From NCBI RefSeq assembly GCF_009600605.1, contig NZ_VWNA01000001.1, positions 2,838,501 to 2,902,500 of the forward strand: a DNA stretch of 64,000 bases, written 5' to 3'. How positions within the stretch are numbered: position 1 is the first letter of the stretch; the number at the start of each line of letters is the position of its first letter. A program made the translations under genes and the position numbers. The notes below the pieces were generated by a model that saw only the letters and a program-made list of their open reading frames with translations, was not told the origin of the DNA and searched no databases. Source of the stretch: Segnochrobactrum spirostomi. Lineage in GTDB: Bacteria > Pseudomonadota > Alphaproteobacteria > Rhizobiales > Segnochrobactraceae. Positions 1-8,624 of this stretch are shown in pieces.

Positions 1-2
1 CC

Positions 3-761
3 AATGTCGGCGGCGCGGTGAACCTGCTCGAAGCGATCCGTCGCAGCGACAGTGTGCGCACGCTCGTCTTCATCACGTCGGACAAGTGCTACCGCAACGT
101 CGATTGGGAATGGGGCTACCGGGAAACCGACACACTCGGCGGCCGCGATCCCTATTCGGCGTCCAAGGGCTGCGCCGAAATCGTCTTCGATGCCTATTGG
201 AACTCGTTCCTCAAGGGTCGGCTGCGCGCCGCGACCACCCGGGCCGGCAACGTCATCGGCGGCGGCGATTGGGCCAAGGACCGCCTGATCCCCGATTGCA
301 TCCGCTTCCTGAAAGAGGGCGAGACGATCGTCATCCGCAGCCCGGACGCGACGCGCCCCTGGCAGCACGTGCTGGAGCCGCTCGGCGGCTACCTCCTGCT
401 CGGCGCCCGCCTCGAAGGCGCCGAGGGCGACGCCTTCTGCAAGAGCTGGAATCTCGGCCCCGGCCACGGCGCCAACCGCACCGTCGAAGAGGTGGTGCGC
501 AAGGTGATCGGGCTGTGGGGGGGCGGCGAGCTCTCGGTCCAGCGCGATCCGAACGCGCCCCACGAGGACCATTGGCTCCAGCTCAACACCGACCGCGCCA
601 GCCATTATCTCAGATGGGAGCCGGTCTGGGGCTACGAGAGCTCGGTGACGGAGACCGTGCGCTGGTACCGCGCGTGGCACGAGGGCGCCGATATCCCGGC
701 CTTCACCGCCTCGCAGATCGCCGCCTATCAGGCGGCGTGGTCGGGGCTCGGCCGTCCATGA
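3..761 (+). CDS. rfbG: CDP-glucose 4,6-dehydratase, 5' end outside window
   Basis: This is the C-terminal part of an extended short-chain dehydrogenase. The reading frame is already open at base 3, so the N-terminal Rossmann region lies outside the window. Visible family marks are TSDKCY, the catalytic DPYSASK (YxxxK) and the substrate-pocket block RAGNVIGGGDWAKDRLIPD followed by RPWQHVLEPL, which is characteristic of CDP-glucose 4,6-dehydratases. The enzyme converts CDP-glucose to CDP-4-keto-6-deoxyglucose in the cytoplasm, the first committed step to CDP-dideoxy or branched sugars of surface polysaccharide. Its stop codon overlaps the next start (ATGA), so it is translationally coupled to the epimerase. 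Confidence 0.9.
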   Translation, partial: NVGGAVNLLEAIRRSDSVRTLVFITSDKCYRNVDWEWGYRETDTLGGRDPYSASKGCAEIVFDAYWNSFLKGRLRAATTRAGNVIGGGDWAKDRLIPDCIRFLKEGETIVIRSPDATRPWQHVLEPLGGYLLLGARLEGAEGDAFCKSWNLGPGHGANRTVEEVVRKVIGLWGGGELSVQRDPNAPHEDHWLQLNTDRASHYLRWEPVWGYESSVTETVRWYRAWHEGADIPAFTASQIAAYQAAWSGLGRP

Positions 762-1201
762 GCGTCGCGCCGGCGGAGGGCGACGGCTGGAGCCTGCGCC
801 CGCTGCGCCTCTTCCCCGACGAGCGCGGTGCCGTCCTGCACATGTTGCGGGCGAGCGACGCTCATTTCGAGCGGTTCGGCGAGATCTATTTCTCGACGAT
901 CCGCCAGGGCGTCGTGAAGGCGTGGCATCTCCATCGCACCAAGACGATCAACCTCGCGGTGCCGATCGGGGCCGTGCGGGTGGTGGTCTGGCGCGAGGGC
1001 GGCACGGCGCAGGAGCTGACGCTGGGCCGCGAGGCCTACGGGCTTCTCACCATCCGGCCCGGCGTCTGGTACGGCTTCGAGGGCCTCGGGGCCGGGGAAT
1101 CCCTCATCGCCAACTGCGCGACCGAACCCTACGATGCGGCCGAGGGCGAAGACCTGCCGCCCGACAGTGCGCGCGTCCCCTACCGATGGCCGCTTCTTTG
1201 A
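758..1201 (+). CDS. dTDP-4-dehydrorhamnose 3,5-epimerase family protein
   Basis: A 147-residue cupin-like sugar epimerase. The start ATG overlaps the stop of the upstream dehydratase, which fixes the start. Visible marks are the FSTIRQGVVKAWHLH block, with the His pair of the RmlC fold, and a C-terminal segment ending RVPYRWPLL. The family epimerises 4-keto-6-deoxy nucleotide sugars. Given its neighbour the substrate here is probably a CDP-linked sugar rather than dTDP-4-keto-rhamnose, but that is inference. It is shorter than typical RmlC (about 180 aa) and belongs to the short RmlC-like group found in O-antigen and capsule loci. Confidence 0.82.
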   Translation: MSVAPAEGDGWSLRPLRLFPDERGAVLHMLRASDAHFERFGEIYFSTIRQGVVKAWHLHRTKTINLAVPIGAVRVVVWREGGTAQELTLGREAYGLLTIRPGVWYGFEGLGAGESLIANCATEPYDAAEGEDLPPDSARVPYRWPLL

Positions 1202-1225
1202 GGCGGGTGTGATGAAGAGGCCCGC

Positions 1226-2170
1226 GTGAAGACTCTCGTCACCGGCATCACCAGCTTCGTCGGTTACCATCTCGCTGCGGGCTTCGCCGCGGCGGGGCAC
1301 GAGGTCGTCGGCACGGTCAGCCGGGCGGGCGACCTGCCGGGCATTCGCGGCGAGCGGGTGCGCCGGCTCGTGGCGCGCGGCGTGCCCATCCTGCCCCTCG
1401 ATCTGACCGACGCCGGGGCGATCGGCGGGATCGCCGAGGCGGCGGCGCCCGATCTCTGGATCCAGCACGCCGGCTACACCACGGCCTATGCCTCGCCGGA
1501 CTTCGACCTCGCGGCGGCGCAGGCGCTCAACGTGCTCCCCCTGAAGGCGATCTTCGCGGCGATGGCGCGGCGCGGCGGCGGGGTGATCCTGACCGGCACG
1601 GTCTCCGAATATTCCGACGGCGACGACCCGCACCGCGAGGACGAGGCGTGCGCGCCGTCGACCGCCTACGGCCTGTCGAAGCTCACCGGCACGCTCTATG
1701 CGCGCCTGCTCGCCGCCCGCACCGGCGTTCCCGCCCGGGTCGCGCGGCTCTTCCTCCCCTTCGGCCCCTTGGAGGCCCCGGAAAAGCTCTTGCCCGCGAC
1801 GCTCGCGGCGCTGCGCCGGGGCGAGCGCGTCGCCCTGTCGCCGTGCCTGCAATGCCGGGATTTCGTCGCGGTCGAAGACGTCGTGTCGCTCTATCTGAAG
1901 CTCGCGGCCGACCTACCCCGCGCCCCCTTCGATCTCTTCAACGCCTGCTCGGGCACCTCGCCGCGTCTCAAGGACGTCGTGCTCGCCTTCGCCGAAGACC
2001 TCGGCGCCGATCCCGCTCTGTGCGACTTCGGCGCCATCCCGATGCGCCCCGGCGAACCGATGGCGATCCGCGGCACCAACGCCAAGGCTCGCGACCTCCT
2101 CGGCTGGTCGCCCACCCCCTGGCGCGACGCCGTCGCGCGCTTGTGCCGGGACAGCGCGGCGCAGGGCTGA
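1226..2170 (+). CDS. NAD-dependent epimerase/dehydratase (nucleotide-sugar SDR)
   Basis: A 314-residue extended SDR protein, third gene of the deoxysugar operon, 24 bp after the epimerase. The N-terminus MKTLVTGITSFVGYHLA is a Rossmann nucleotide-binding start, but the central Gly of the usual GxxGxxG is replaced by Ser. The catalytic region shows TGTVSEYS and YGLSK (Tyr-x-x-x-Lys). It probably performs the 4-keto reduction or a further epimerisation on the product of the two upstream enzymes, giving a CDP-deoxysugar such as a paratose/abequose-like sugar. The exact product cannot be read from the sequence. Confidence 0.8.
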   Translation: MKTLVTGITSFVGYHLAAGFAAAGHEVVGTVSRAGDLPGIRGERVRRLVARGVPILPLDLTDAGAIGGIAEAAAPDLWIQHAGYTTAYASPDFDLAAAQALNVLPLKAIFAAMARRGGGVILTGTVSEYSDGDDPHREDEACAPSTAYGLSKLTGTLYARLLAARTGVPARVARLFLPFGPLEAPEKLLPATLAALRRGERVALSPCLQCRDFVAVEDVVSLYLKLAADLPRAPFDLFNACSGTSPRLKDVVLAFAEDLGADPALCDFGAIPMRPGEPMAIRGTNAKARDLLGWSPTPWRDAVARLCRDSAAQG

Positions 2171-2244
2171 TCGGGCGCCCTATCCGACCAACTGCCCCGG
2201 GTGCCTGAACCACGGCTTGTCGGACGCTTGTAGCGGCGCGGGCG

Positions 2245-2269
2245 TGAGCATATGTTCAGCGTATGCTCA
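2245..2269. promoter_or_regulatory. Inverted repeat, candidate VapB operator
   Basis: Perfect 8-bp arms TGAGCATA (2245-2252) and TATGCTCA (2262-2269) are separated by 9 bp and lie 31 bp upstream of the vapB start. VapB antitoxins bind such palindromes with VapC to repress their own operon, so this is the likely autoregulatory operator. The binding itself is inferred. Confidence 0.6.
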
Positions 2270-2300
2270 TCTCGACCGATCGTTAGAGGGAGGCGACGCG

Positions 2301-2546
2301 ATGCCTCGCACGGTTTCGATCTTTCGCAACAACCGCAATCAGGCGATCCGCTTGCCGCGGGACATGGAGTTCCAGGGGGTCACGGAACTCACGATCGAAC
2401 GACACGGCGATACGATCGTTCTGCGCCCCGTGCGGCCCGACTGGCTGTCCTTCGCGAGCGAGCCGAGCGCCGACGAGGACTTCCTGCGCGATCGTCCGGA
2501 CCTGATCGAGGAAGGCCGTTTCTCCCTCGATGACGGGGAGGGATGA
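2301..2546 (+). CDS. vapB: VapB-type antitoxin (AbrB/SpoVT-like)
   Basis: An 81-residue antitoxin. The start ATG at 2301 is preceded by AGAGGGAGG, and an upstream in-frame ATG at 2217 would run through the operator and is not used here. The N-terminus MPRTVSIFRNNRNQAIRLP is a swapped-hairpin AbrB DNA-binding domain typical of VapB; the acidic C-terminus (about residues 52-81) is the expected VapC-neutralising tail. Its stop overlaps the vapC start by an ATGA, giving translational coupling with antitoxin first. It should repress the operon through the palindrome at 2245-2269. Confidence 0.9.
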   Translation: MPRTVSIFRNNRNQAIRLPRDMEFQGVTELTIERHGDTIVLRPVRPDWLSFASEPSADEDFLRDRPDLIEEGRFSLDDGEG

Positions 2547-2974
2547 TGTCGGTCGTCTATATGCTCGATACCAACATCTGTTCGTTCATCATGCGCGAGC
2601 GCCCGACCACCGTCCTCGAAAAGCTCCGGGATGCGGTCGACCGGCAGGACACGATCGTGATCTCAGTGATCACCTATTACGAGATGCTGCTCGGCACGAT
2701 CGGCAGGCAGGCGTCGCCGCGGCATGCGGCACTCGTCGAAGCCTTCGTCGCCCGGCTATCGGCGGTTCTGCCGTGGGACAGAGCGGCGGCCGAGGACGCC
2801 ACCCGCATCCGGCGCGATCTGGCGAGCAAGGGAACGCCAATCGGCGCCAACGATACGATGATCGCCGGCCATGCCCTCGCCGCAGGGTGCGTTCTCGTCA
2901 CCAACAACATGCGCGAGTTCACGCGCGTGGTTGGACTGAACGTCGAGGACTGGGCAGCGCAACGCTCAGACTAG
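2543..2974 (+). CDS. vapC: VapC-type PIN-domain toxin
   Basis: A 143-residue PIN ribonuclease. Acidic metal ligands are visible: Asp in MLDTNICS near residue 9, Glu in YYEMLLG, and Asp residues in the GANDTMIAGHAL block, followed by LVTNNMREF near the C-terminus. VapC toxins cleave tRNA or rRNA in the cytoplasm until bound by VapB. The gene overlaps vapB and ends only 5 bp from the encoded CCA end of tRNA-Gln on the other strand. All PIN residues look intact, so the toxin is probably active. Confidence 0.92.
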   Translation: MMSVVYMLDTNICSFIMRERPTTVLEKLRDAVDRQDTIVISVITYYEMLLGTIGRQASPRHAALVEAFVARLSAVLPWDRAAAEDATRIRRDLASKGTPIGANDTMIAGHALAAGCVLVTNNMREFTRVVGLNVEDWAAQRSD

Positions 2975-2979
2975 GAAGC

Positions 2980-3054
2980 TGGCTGGGGCGCCAGGATTCG
3001 AACCTGGGAATGGCGGAATCAAAATCCGCTGCCTTACCACTTGGCTACGCCCCA
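2980..3054 (-). tRNA. tRNA-Gln (anticodon TTG)
   Basis: On the minus strand the acceptor stem TGGGGCG pairs with CGCCCCA, followed by discriminator G and an encoded CCA (2980-2982). The anticodon stem GCGGA/TCCGC holds the loop TTTTGAT, giving anticodon TTG (Gln, CAA). The T arm carries GGTTCGAATCC. Total length is 75 nt with CCA. vapC ends 5 bp beyond its 3' end in convergent orientation. Confidence 0.96.
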
Positions 3055-3252
3055 AGAGACGGTGCGGAGACGGCGTCATGCCGCCCGCAGGGCCGCGCGG
3101 CCCGTTCGGGGCCGCGGGGTGTCTCGATCGCGACGCCCTTCTAGCGAGAGGCGCGCGGGAGTGCAACGGCGCTGAGGCGCCGCCGCACGTTCATCCCCGC
3201 GCCGATCGGCCTCGGCGGGCCGTCGGCGTTCGGGGTTCGGCGACGCGCCGGA

Positions 3253-4566
3253 TCAGACGATGCCGCCGCCGCCGCCGGCGACCGCCGGCCGCTCGTTCGC
3301 CTTGCGCTCGCGATAGCCCGAGGCGCGGTAGACGCCGACCGGATCGATCGCGCCGCCCTTGCGCCGGCGGGCCTCGGCGAGGATCGGCGAAACGTCGGTG
3401 GTGAAGCCGCGCTTCAGGGTCTGTGCGGCAAGGTAGACGTCGTTCTTCTCCTGCAGCTCGGCGAGCGCGCCGCGGTCGACGAGGAGCGCCTGGGCATAGG
3501 CCCGGGTGATCTCGACGCCGCTGCCGATCAGGCTCTCGATCGGGTCCGTCACGTTGTGCGACTGGTCGATCATGTAGGCCGGCTCGAAGGCCGCGCCGCG
3601 GGCTTCCGCGTCCACCAACTCGTTGAAGACGAGGAACAGGCGGAACGGATCGATCGAGCCGGCGTCGAGATCGTCGTCGCCGTACTTGGAATCGTTGAAG
3701 TGGAAGCCGCCGAGCCGCTTGCGATGAAGCAGGCGGGCGACGATCATCTCGATGTTCACGTTCGGCGCGTGGTGGCCGAGATCGACGAGGCAGAACGCCT
3801 TCGGTCCGAGCGATTCGGCGGCGATCAGCGACGAGCCCCAATCCTGGATCACCGTCGAATAGAACGCCGGCTCGTACATCTTGTGCTCGAGGAAGATGCG
3901 CCAATCGTCGGGCAGCGCCGCGTAGATTTCGGCAGTCGCCTCGATATAGCGGTCGAACGCCTTCGACAGGCTCGCCTGACCGGGGAAGTTCGAACCGTCG
4001 CCGATCCACACCGTCAGGGCCTTCGAGCCGAGCGCGCGGCCCGCCTCAATGCAGGCGATGTTGTGGGCGACGGCCTGCGCGCGCACCGCCGGATCGGCAT
4101 GGGTGAGGCTGCCAAACTTGTAGGAGAGCGCCTGGCCGGGGCTGTCCTGGAAGGTGTTGGAGTTGATGGCGTCGAAGCCGAGGCCGAGCGCGTCGCCGTG
4201 GGCCTTGAGGGCGGACAGGTCGTCAATCAGGTCCCAGGGGAAGTGCAGGGAGACCGTCGGCGTGGCGCGGCCGAGGGTGTTGACGACGGCGCAATCCTCG
4301 AGCTTGTCGAACACGGTGCGCGGCTCGCCGACGCCGGGGAAGCGGGCGAAGCGGGTGCCGCCGGTGCCGACGCCCCAGGACGGCACCGCGACGCCGAAGC
4401 CGCCGACCTTCGCCGTGATTGCCTCGATGTCGAGGCCGCGGCGGGAGAGTTGGCGACCGAGTGCGGCAAAATCCTCTTCGTGGGTCGCAGCGAGGCGCGC
4501 GTTCTCCCGCGCGATCAGGTCGGCGTCGATCGGCTGGGCGGTCGCGACGGGCGTGCCGGAACTCAT
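3253..4566 (-). CDS. rhaI: L-rhamnose catabolism isomerase, rhizobial type
   Basis: A 437-residue TIM-barrel sugar isomerase of the rhizobial RhaI type (not E. coli RhaA). Typical blocks are GFGVAVPSWGVGTGGTRFAR near residue 55, the metal-site region FLEHKMYEPAFYSTV, LVDLGHHAPNVNIE and GGFHFNDSKYGDDDLD. It converts L-rhamnose to L-rhamnulose in the cytoplasm. The start was chosen for GAGGAAA 8 nt upstream; an in-frame ATG 11 codons earlier lacks a ribosome site. The C-terminus ends in a Gly run. No rhaD, rhaK or rhaSTPQ genes adjoin it, so it stands alone here. Confidence 0.88.
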   Translation of the reverse strand: MSSGTPVATAQPIDADLIARENARLAATHEEDFAALGRQLSRRGLDIEAITAKVGGFGVAVPSWGVGTGGTRFARFPGVGEPRTVFDKLEDCAVVNTLGRATPTVSLHFPWDLIDDLSALKAHGDALGLGFDAINSNTFQDSPGQALSYKFGSLTHADPAVRAQAVAHNIACIEAGRALGSKALTVWIGDGSNFPGQASLSKAFDRYIEATAEIYAALPDDWRIFLEHKMYEPAFYSTVIQDWGSSLIAAESLGPKAFCLVDLGHHAPNVNIEMIVARLLHRKRLGGFHFNDSKYGDDDLDAGSIDPFRLFLVFNELVDAEARGAAFEPAYMIDQSHNVTDPIESLIGSGVEITRAYAQALLVDRGALAELQEKNDVYLAAQTLKRGFTTDVSPILAEARRRKGGAIDPVGVYRASGYRERKANERPAVAGGGGGIV

Positions 4567-4819
4567 GGAGCGTTTTCCTCGGGTGTCGTTGATCATGCGG
4601 CGTGTGCCGTGCCCCCCAAACGGGCGACGGCCTCGATGCTCGCTAGCCCGCCGCCGCGCGCTCCGCAAGGGGCGATCACGCCCGATCGCCGAGCGTGGCC
4701 GCGGCCCCGATGCAACCATGCAAGGGGGACGATCGTTCGAGGGGTGGCCGTCGGCGTCGCGCCGTGAGAAAACCGGAACCGGGAGCGCCGCCGCCGGCCC
4801 GGTCGAGGGGGAGGACGGT

Positions 4820-5833
4820 GTGGCGCGACGGAGAAGAGGCGAGGCTTTGGCATCAGGCGAAGACACCCGCGGCCCGGAGCTCCGCGTCCCCCGCGCAGCC
4901 GTGGAAGCGCGGCCCTCGGCGACTGTGCGGCAGCTCCATCCGGTTGCGAAGGCGGAGGGCCGGGCGCACGCTGCCCATCCGGGGCGCGCCGGGCGCTCCT
5001 GGCTGGTCGTGCTGTGGCGCGTCTGGGAGCGGACGCTCGAGGACCGTGTCCTTTCGGTCGCCGGCGGCGTCGCCTTCTTCATGCTGCTGGCGATCTTCCC
5101 GGGCCTCGTCGCCCTCATCTCGCTTTATGGACTGGTGTCCGACCCCGCGAGCATCGAGGGCAACATCTTCTCGCTCGCCCCGACCCTGCCCGGCGGGGTC
5201 CACGAACTCATCGCCGATCAGCTCAGCCGCGTCGCGGCGACAAAGTCCGCCTCGCTCGGCTTCGGTTTCCTGTTTGCCCTGATCATCGCACTTTGGAGCG
5301 CGAACTCCGGGGTAAAGGCGCTGTTCGACGCGCTCAACGTGGTCAATCGGCAGCGCGAGATGCGCAGCTTCCTCGTGCTCAACCTGATGTCGTTCGCATT
5401 CACCCTCGGCAGCCTCTTGCTGTTCGCCGTGGCGATCGCCGCGATCGTCGCGCTGCCGATCGCGATCGCCGCGCTCGGGGTCGATTTCTCCGCCGATCTC
5501 CTAGTGCGCATCGTGCGCTGGCCGCTTCTGTTCTTCACCTTCTCCGTCGGGCTCACGCTGCTCTACGGCTTCGGGCCGAGCCGGCGGCGGACGCGGTTCC
5601 GCTGGGTCACGGGCGGCAGCGCGCTCGCCTCCTTCCTGTGGATCGCGGCCTCGGCCGGCTTCTCCTGGTATGTCGCGAACTTCCCGTCCTACAACGCGAC
5701 CTACGGCTCCCTCGGTGCCGTCGCGGTGTTCATGACCTGGCTCTGGCTCTCCGCGACCATCGTGCTGATCGGCGCCGAATTCGACGCCGAGACGCGCCGC
5801 CACCGCCCCATCCACGACGACGCGCAGGGGTGA
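4820..5833 (+). CDS. YihY/BrkB family inner-membrane protein
   Basis: A 337-residue polytopic protein with about six membrane segments. Family marks are AGGVAFFMLLAIFPGLVAL near the first segment, WSANSGVKALFDALNVV, and the last two segments ending MTWLWLSATIVLIGAEFDAE. The family was once annotated as ribonuclease BN; its true role (transport or envelope integrity) is unknown. The GTG start at 4820 is preceded by GGGGAGG at good spacing. An in-frame ATG at 4718 would add 34 low-complexity Arg/Gly-rich residues and has no clear ribosome site. The gene diverges from rhaI. Confidence 0.85.
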   Translation: MARRRRGEALASGEDTRGPELRVPRAAVEARPSATVRQLHPVAKAEGRAHAAHPGRAGRSWLVVLWRVWERTLEDRVLSVAGGVAFFMLLAIFPGLVALISLYGLVSDPASIEGNIFSLAPTLPGGVHELIADQLSRVAATKSASLGFGFLFALIIALWSANSGVKALFDALNVVNRQREMRSFLVLNLMSFAFTLGSLLLFAVAIAAIVALPIAIAALGVDFSADLLVRIVRWPLLFFTFSVGLTLLYGFGPSRRRTRFRWVTGGSALASFLWIAASAGFSWYVANFPSYNATYGSLGAVAVFMTWLWLSATIVLIGAEFDAETRRHRPIHDDAQG

Positions 5834-5842
5834 GGGGGCCTT

Positions 5843-5863
5843 CGAGAGCGCACGACGCTCTCG
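5843..5863. terminator. Hairpin between convergent brkB-like gene and gshA
   Basis: Perfect 8-bp arms CGAGAGCG and CGCTCTCG flank a 5-nt loop in the gap between two converging genes. There is no T-tract, so terminator function is only suggested by position. Confidence 0.4.
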
Positions 5864-5940
5864 CCATGACGCCACTATCGATGGAGGCCAAGGCCCGGGA
5901 GGGGAGCGCTACGGCCTTCGCCCTGCGCGACGGAGCGGCC

Positions 5941-7311
5941 TCAGTACGCGTATTCGACGAAGACCCGGTCGGCGTGGCGTTCCCATTCGCCGGCATATTT
6001 GGCGAGGATCTGTTCGGCCGAGGTGCGGCCGAGGGCGAGCACCTCTTCGACCGGGGCGAGGAAATGGGTCTCGTCGGAGCCCGAGCGGTTGAGCCGGGCG
6101 CGGCGGGCGAGGCCCTGGCGGGAGAGCTCCGTCACCTCGCGGGCGATCTCGAGCACCGTGCGGTTGCGCAGGCGGGTGGCGAGCCCGGTGCGCGGAACCT
6201 CATCGCGCAGCGCGGCGCGCTCGGCCTCGGTCCAGTCGCTGACGAGGTCCGCGGCCTGATCGAGCGCCGCGTCGTCGTAGAGCAGGCCGACCCAGAAGGC
6301 GGGCAGCGCGCAGATGCGGCGCCACGGGCCGCCATCGGCGCCGCGCATTTCGAGATAGCGCTTCAGCCGCACGTCCGGGAAGACGGTCGAGAGGTGGTTG
6401 TTCCAGTCGCCGAAGGTCGGCCGCTCGCCGGGCAGCGAGGGCAGGCCCTTGGTCATGAAGGTGCGGAAGCTCTGCCCGCTGACGTCGTGATAGGTGTCGC
6501 CGCGCTTGACGAAATACATCGGCACGTCGAGCACCCACTCGATGTAGCGCTCGAAGCCGAAGCCGGGTTCGAAGGCGATCGGCAGGCCGCCGGTGCGGTC
6601 GCCGTCGGTGTCGCGCCAGATCTCGCCGCGATAGGACTGGAAGCCGTTCGGCTTGCCTTCGGTGAGCGGGGAATTGGCGAAGATGGCGGTCGCGATCGGC
6701 TGCAACGCGAGGCCCACGCGCAGCTTCTTCACCATGTCCGCCTCGTCGGCGTAGTCGAGGTTCACCTGGATCGTGCAGGTCCGGTACATCATGTCGAGGC
6801 CGAGGTGGCCGACCTTCGGCATGTAGTTCGACATGATCGCGTAGCGCGATTTCGGCATCCGCGGCACCTGGTCGAGCCGCCAGGTCGGCGCGAAGCCGAG
6901 GCCGAGGAAGCCGATGCCGAGCGGGCGGGCGATCTCGCCGACCTGGGCGAGGTGGGCGTTCGTCTCGGCGCAGGTCTGGTGCAGATTTTCGACCGGCGCG
7001 CCGGAAAGCTCGAACTGGCCGCCGGGCTCCAAGCTGATGGCGCCGCCGCCGGTCGGATCGACGAGCCCGATGATGTGGCTGCCGTCCATGATCGGCTCCC
7101 AGCCGAGCAGGCCTTCCATGCCGCGCAACAGGGCCTCGATGCCCTTCGGCCCGTCATAGGCGACGGGGCTGAAATCGCCGGTGCGGAACGGGAACTTCTC
7201 GTGCTCGGTTCCGATCCGCCAGCGGTCGCGCGGCTTACCGCCCTCCTCGAACCATGCGACGAGCTGGTCGATCCCGGTGATGGGGGTGGTGTCGATGGTG
7301 TCGCGCGCCAT
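5941..7311 (-). CDS. gshA: Glutamate-cysteine ligase
   Basis: A 456-residue ligase of the plant/alphaproteobacterial GCS2 type, which makes gamma-glutamylcysteine, the first step of glutathione synthesis. Visible blocks are GTEHEKFPF, the Gly-rich LEPGGQFELSGAP, MMYRTCTIQVNLDYADE, FANSPLTEGKPNGFQSYR, and TFGDWNNHLSTVFPDVRLKR containing the conserved substrate-binding Arg residues. Length is normal for the family. The start at MARDTID matches homologues; an in-frame upstream ATG would add 28 Pro/Gly-rich residues. The ribosome site is weak. It probably shares a direction of transcription with rsmE just upstream. Confidence 0.93.
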   Translation of the reverse strand: MARDTIDTTPITGIDQLVAWFEEGGKPRDRWRIGTEHEKFPFRTGDFSPVAYDGPKGIEALLRGMEGLLGWEPIMDGSHIIGLVDPTGGGAISLEPGGQFELSGAPVENLHQTCAETNAHLAQVGEIARPLGIGFLGLGFAPTWRLDQVPRMPKSRYAIMSNYMPKVGHLGLDMMYRTCTIQVNLDYADEADMVKKLRVGLALQPIATAIFANSPLTEGKPNGFQSYRGEIWRDTDGDRTGGLPIAFEPGFGFERYIEWVLDVPMYFVKRGDTYHDVSGQSFRTFMTKGLPSLPGERPTFGDWNNHLSTVFPDVRLKRYLEMRGADGGPWRRICALPAFWVGLLYDDAALDQAADLVSDWTEAERAALRDEVPRTGLATRLRNRTVLEIAREVTELSRQGLARRARLNRSGSDETHFLAPVEEVLALGRTSAEQILAKYAGEWERHADRVFVEYAY

Positions 7312-7449
7312 GGAAAAGCCGGGCCGGAGGGACGATGGGCGTCCGCCCGGTCCGGGCGGCGCGCCGCACCATATCGAAAGTGGAAGTCCGGACAAAGGCC
7401 GGACGGTGGGCGACCTTAAGATAGGATGACGCGACCCTGCGGGAAGACC

Positions 7450-8199
7450 TCAGGTCCAATCGCCGAGCGCCGCCTGGACGACGGCGAGGGCGGCGACCGC
7501 CGCGGTGTCGGCGCGCAGGATGCGCGGACCGAGCGGGATCGCGGTGACGAGGGACATCCGGCGCAGCCGTTCGCGCTCGTCCGCCGAGAAGCCGCCCTCG
7601 GGGCCGATCAGCACGGCGGCCGGACCGCGGCCGAGCGTGGCGAGCGTGGGCATCGGGTTGGTCGTCTCGGCCGTCTCGTCGCAGAAGACGATGCGGCGGC
7701 CGCTCTCCTCTGCCTCCCAGCGGTCGAGTACTCCGTCGAGGCCGGCGGTGTCGCGCACCTCGGGCACGGCGATGACGCCGCATTGTTCGCACGCCTCGAC
7801 GACGTTCGCCCGCATCCGCTCGAGATTGACCCGGCTCGCCTGGGTGTGCCGCGTCATCACGGGGCGCAGTACGCCGGCGCCCATCTCGACCGCCTTCTGC
7901 ACCATGTAATCGAGCCGTGCGTGCTTCAGCGGAGCGAACAGGAGATGCACGTCGGGCTGCGGCGTCTGCGCCCGGGTCTGCACATCGACCGAGAGGACGC
8001 AGGTCTTGCGGCTCGCCTCCGCGACGCTCGCGCGCCACTCGCCGTCTCGCCCGTTGAAGACGAGAAGGCCGTCGCCCGGCTGCTTGCGCAGGACGGAGAG
8101 GAGATAGTTCGCCTGCTCCCGCGTCGCCTCGACACGGGCGCCCTCTTCGAGCGGGGCTTCGACGAACAGGCGGGTGGACAGGAAATCGTGGCGGGGCAA
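7450..8199 (-). CDS. rsmE: 16S rRNA (uracil-1498-N3)-methyltransferase
   Basis: A 249-residue SPOUT methyltransferase that modifies U1498 of 16S rRNA. Typical blocks are [12 protein letters not shown] at the N-terminus, [25 protein letters not shown], the SAM-knot region [13 protein letters not shown] and [20 protein letters not shown]. The best start is a TTG at 8199 coding LPRHDF, the only possibility that keeps the family N-terminus. The first 66 nt or so of the gene are repeated almost exactly at 8666-8731, 529 bp upstream. It follows the coiled-coil gene by 41 bp. Confidence 0.92.
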   Translation of the reverse strand: MPRHDFLSTRLFVEAPLEEGARVEATREQANYLLSVLRKQPGDGLLVFNGRDGEWRASVAEASRKTCVLSVDVQTRAQTPQPDVHLLFAPLKHARLDYMVQKAVEMGAGVLRPVMTRHTQASRVNLERMRANVVEACEQCGVIAVPEVRDTAGLDGVLDRWEAEESGRRIVFCDETAETTNPMPTLATLGRGPAAVLIGPEGGFSADERERLRRMSLVTAIPLGPRILRADTAAVAALAVVQAALGDWT

Positions 8200-8202
8200 G
8201 GC
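8137..8202. repeat. rsmE 5'-end repeat, resident copy
   Basis: This 66-bp segment covers the TTG start and first 20 or so codons of rsmE. It is repeated in direct orientation at 8666-8731 with a single mismatch (T at 8147 versus G at 8676). Similarity stops abruptly on both sides. Confidence 0.95.
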
Positions 8203-8240
8203 GGAACTCGGACGAGAGGCGAGAGGGGAGCGACGGTCCG

Positions 8241-8531
8241 TCAGGGACGGGCGGCTTCGTGAAGGGCGATCTGCTCGGCCATCGCATCCAGGCGCTGCTC
8301 GACCCGCGTCTCGAAATGGCTCAATCGGCCCATGAGTTCGGCCTTGACCATCAATTCCAGGTCGTCCCTGAGCGTGCCGAACCTGCCGTCGAGCGCGACC
8401 AGGCGATCGTCGAGACGCTTCTCCACACGTCGGAGATAGTCGACGGTCTGCAAGGCGAGCGCACGCTGGCTCGCCTGCTCGGCGCGGATCTCCTTCAGGA
8501 CGTTGAGGACCAGCGTGGTGTCGACGGTCAC
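8241..8531 (-). CDS. Small coiled-coil hypothetical protein
   Basis: A 96-residue protein starting at GTG with AGGAAGGG upstream. From about residue 10 to the end it is a continuous amphipathic helix rich in Leu, Arg and Glu (for example [34 protein letters not shown]), so a coiled coil is likely. It has no membrane segment or signal peptide. It lies between the intact rsmE and the rsmE/gpsA fragments at 8625-8731, so it appears to be cargo of a small island. It may be co-transcribed with rsmE. I do not recognise a function. Confidence 0.6.
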   Translation of the reverse strand: MTVDTTLVLNVLKEIRAEQASQRALALQTVDYLRRVEKRLDDRLVALDGRFGTLRDDLELMVKAELMGRLSHFETRVEQRLDAMAEQIALHEAARP

Positions 8532-8624
8532 GTGCGTCGCCCTTCCTGCGCTTGCGCCAGCCGCGTGAGGGTCGAACGATAGCGCAAACGCCCGAGCGGC
8601 GGAAGCAAGGCCAATCGGCATCAA

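Noticed and set aside
2217-2300. Earlier in-frame start for vapB
   Set aside because: The 28 extra residues would run across the operator palindrome and have no homology; ATG at 2301 has the proper ribosome site.
2966-3166. Minus-strand 66-codon frame over the tRNA-Gln gene
   Set aside because: It lies over a clear tRNA with an encoded CCA; coding potential is accidental.
5014-7419. An 801-codon plus-strand frame opposite gshA
   Set aside because: The sequence opposite is a complete glutamate-cysteine ligase with all motifs; this frame has none and no ribosome site.
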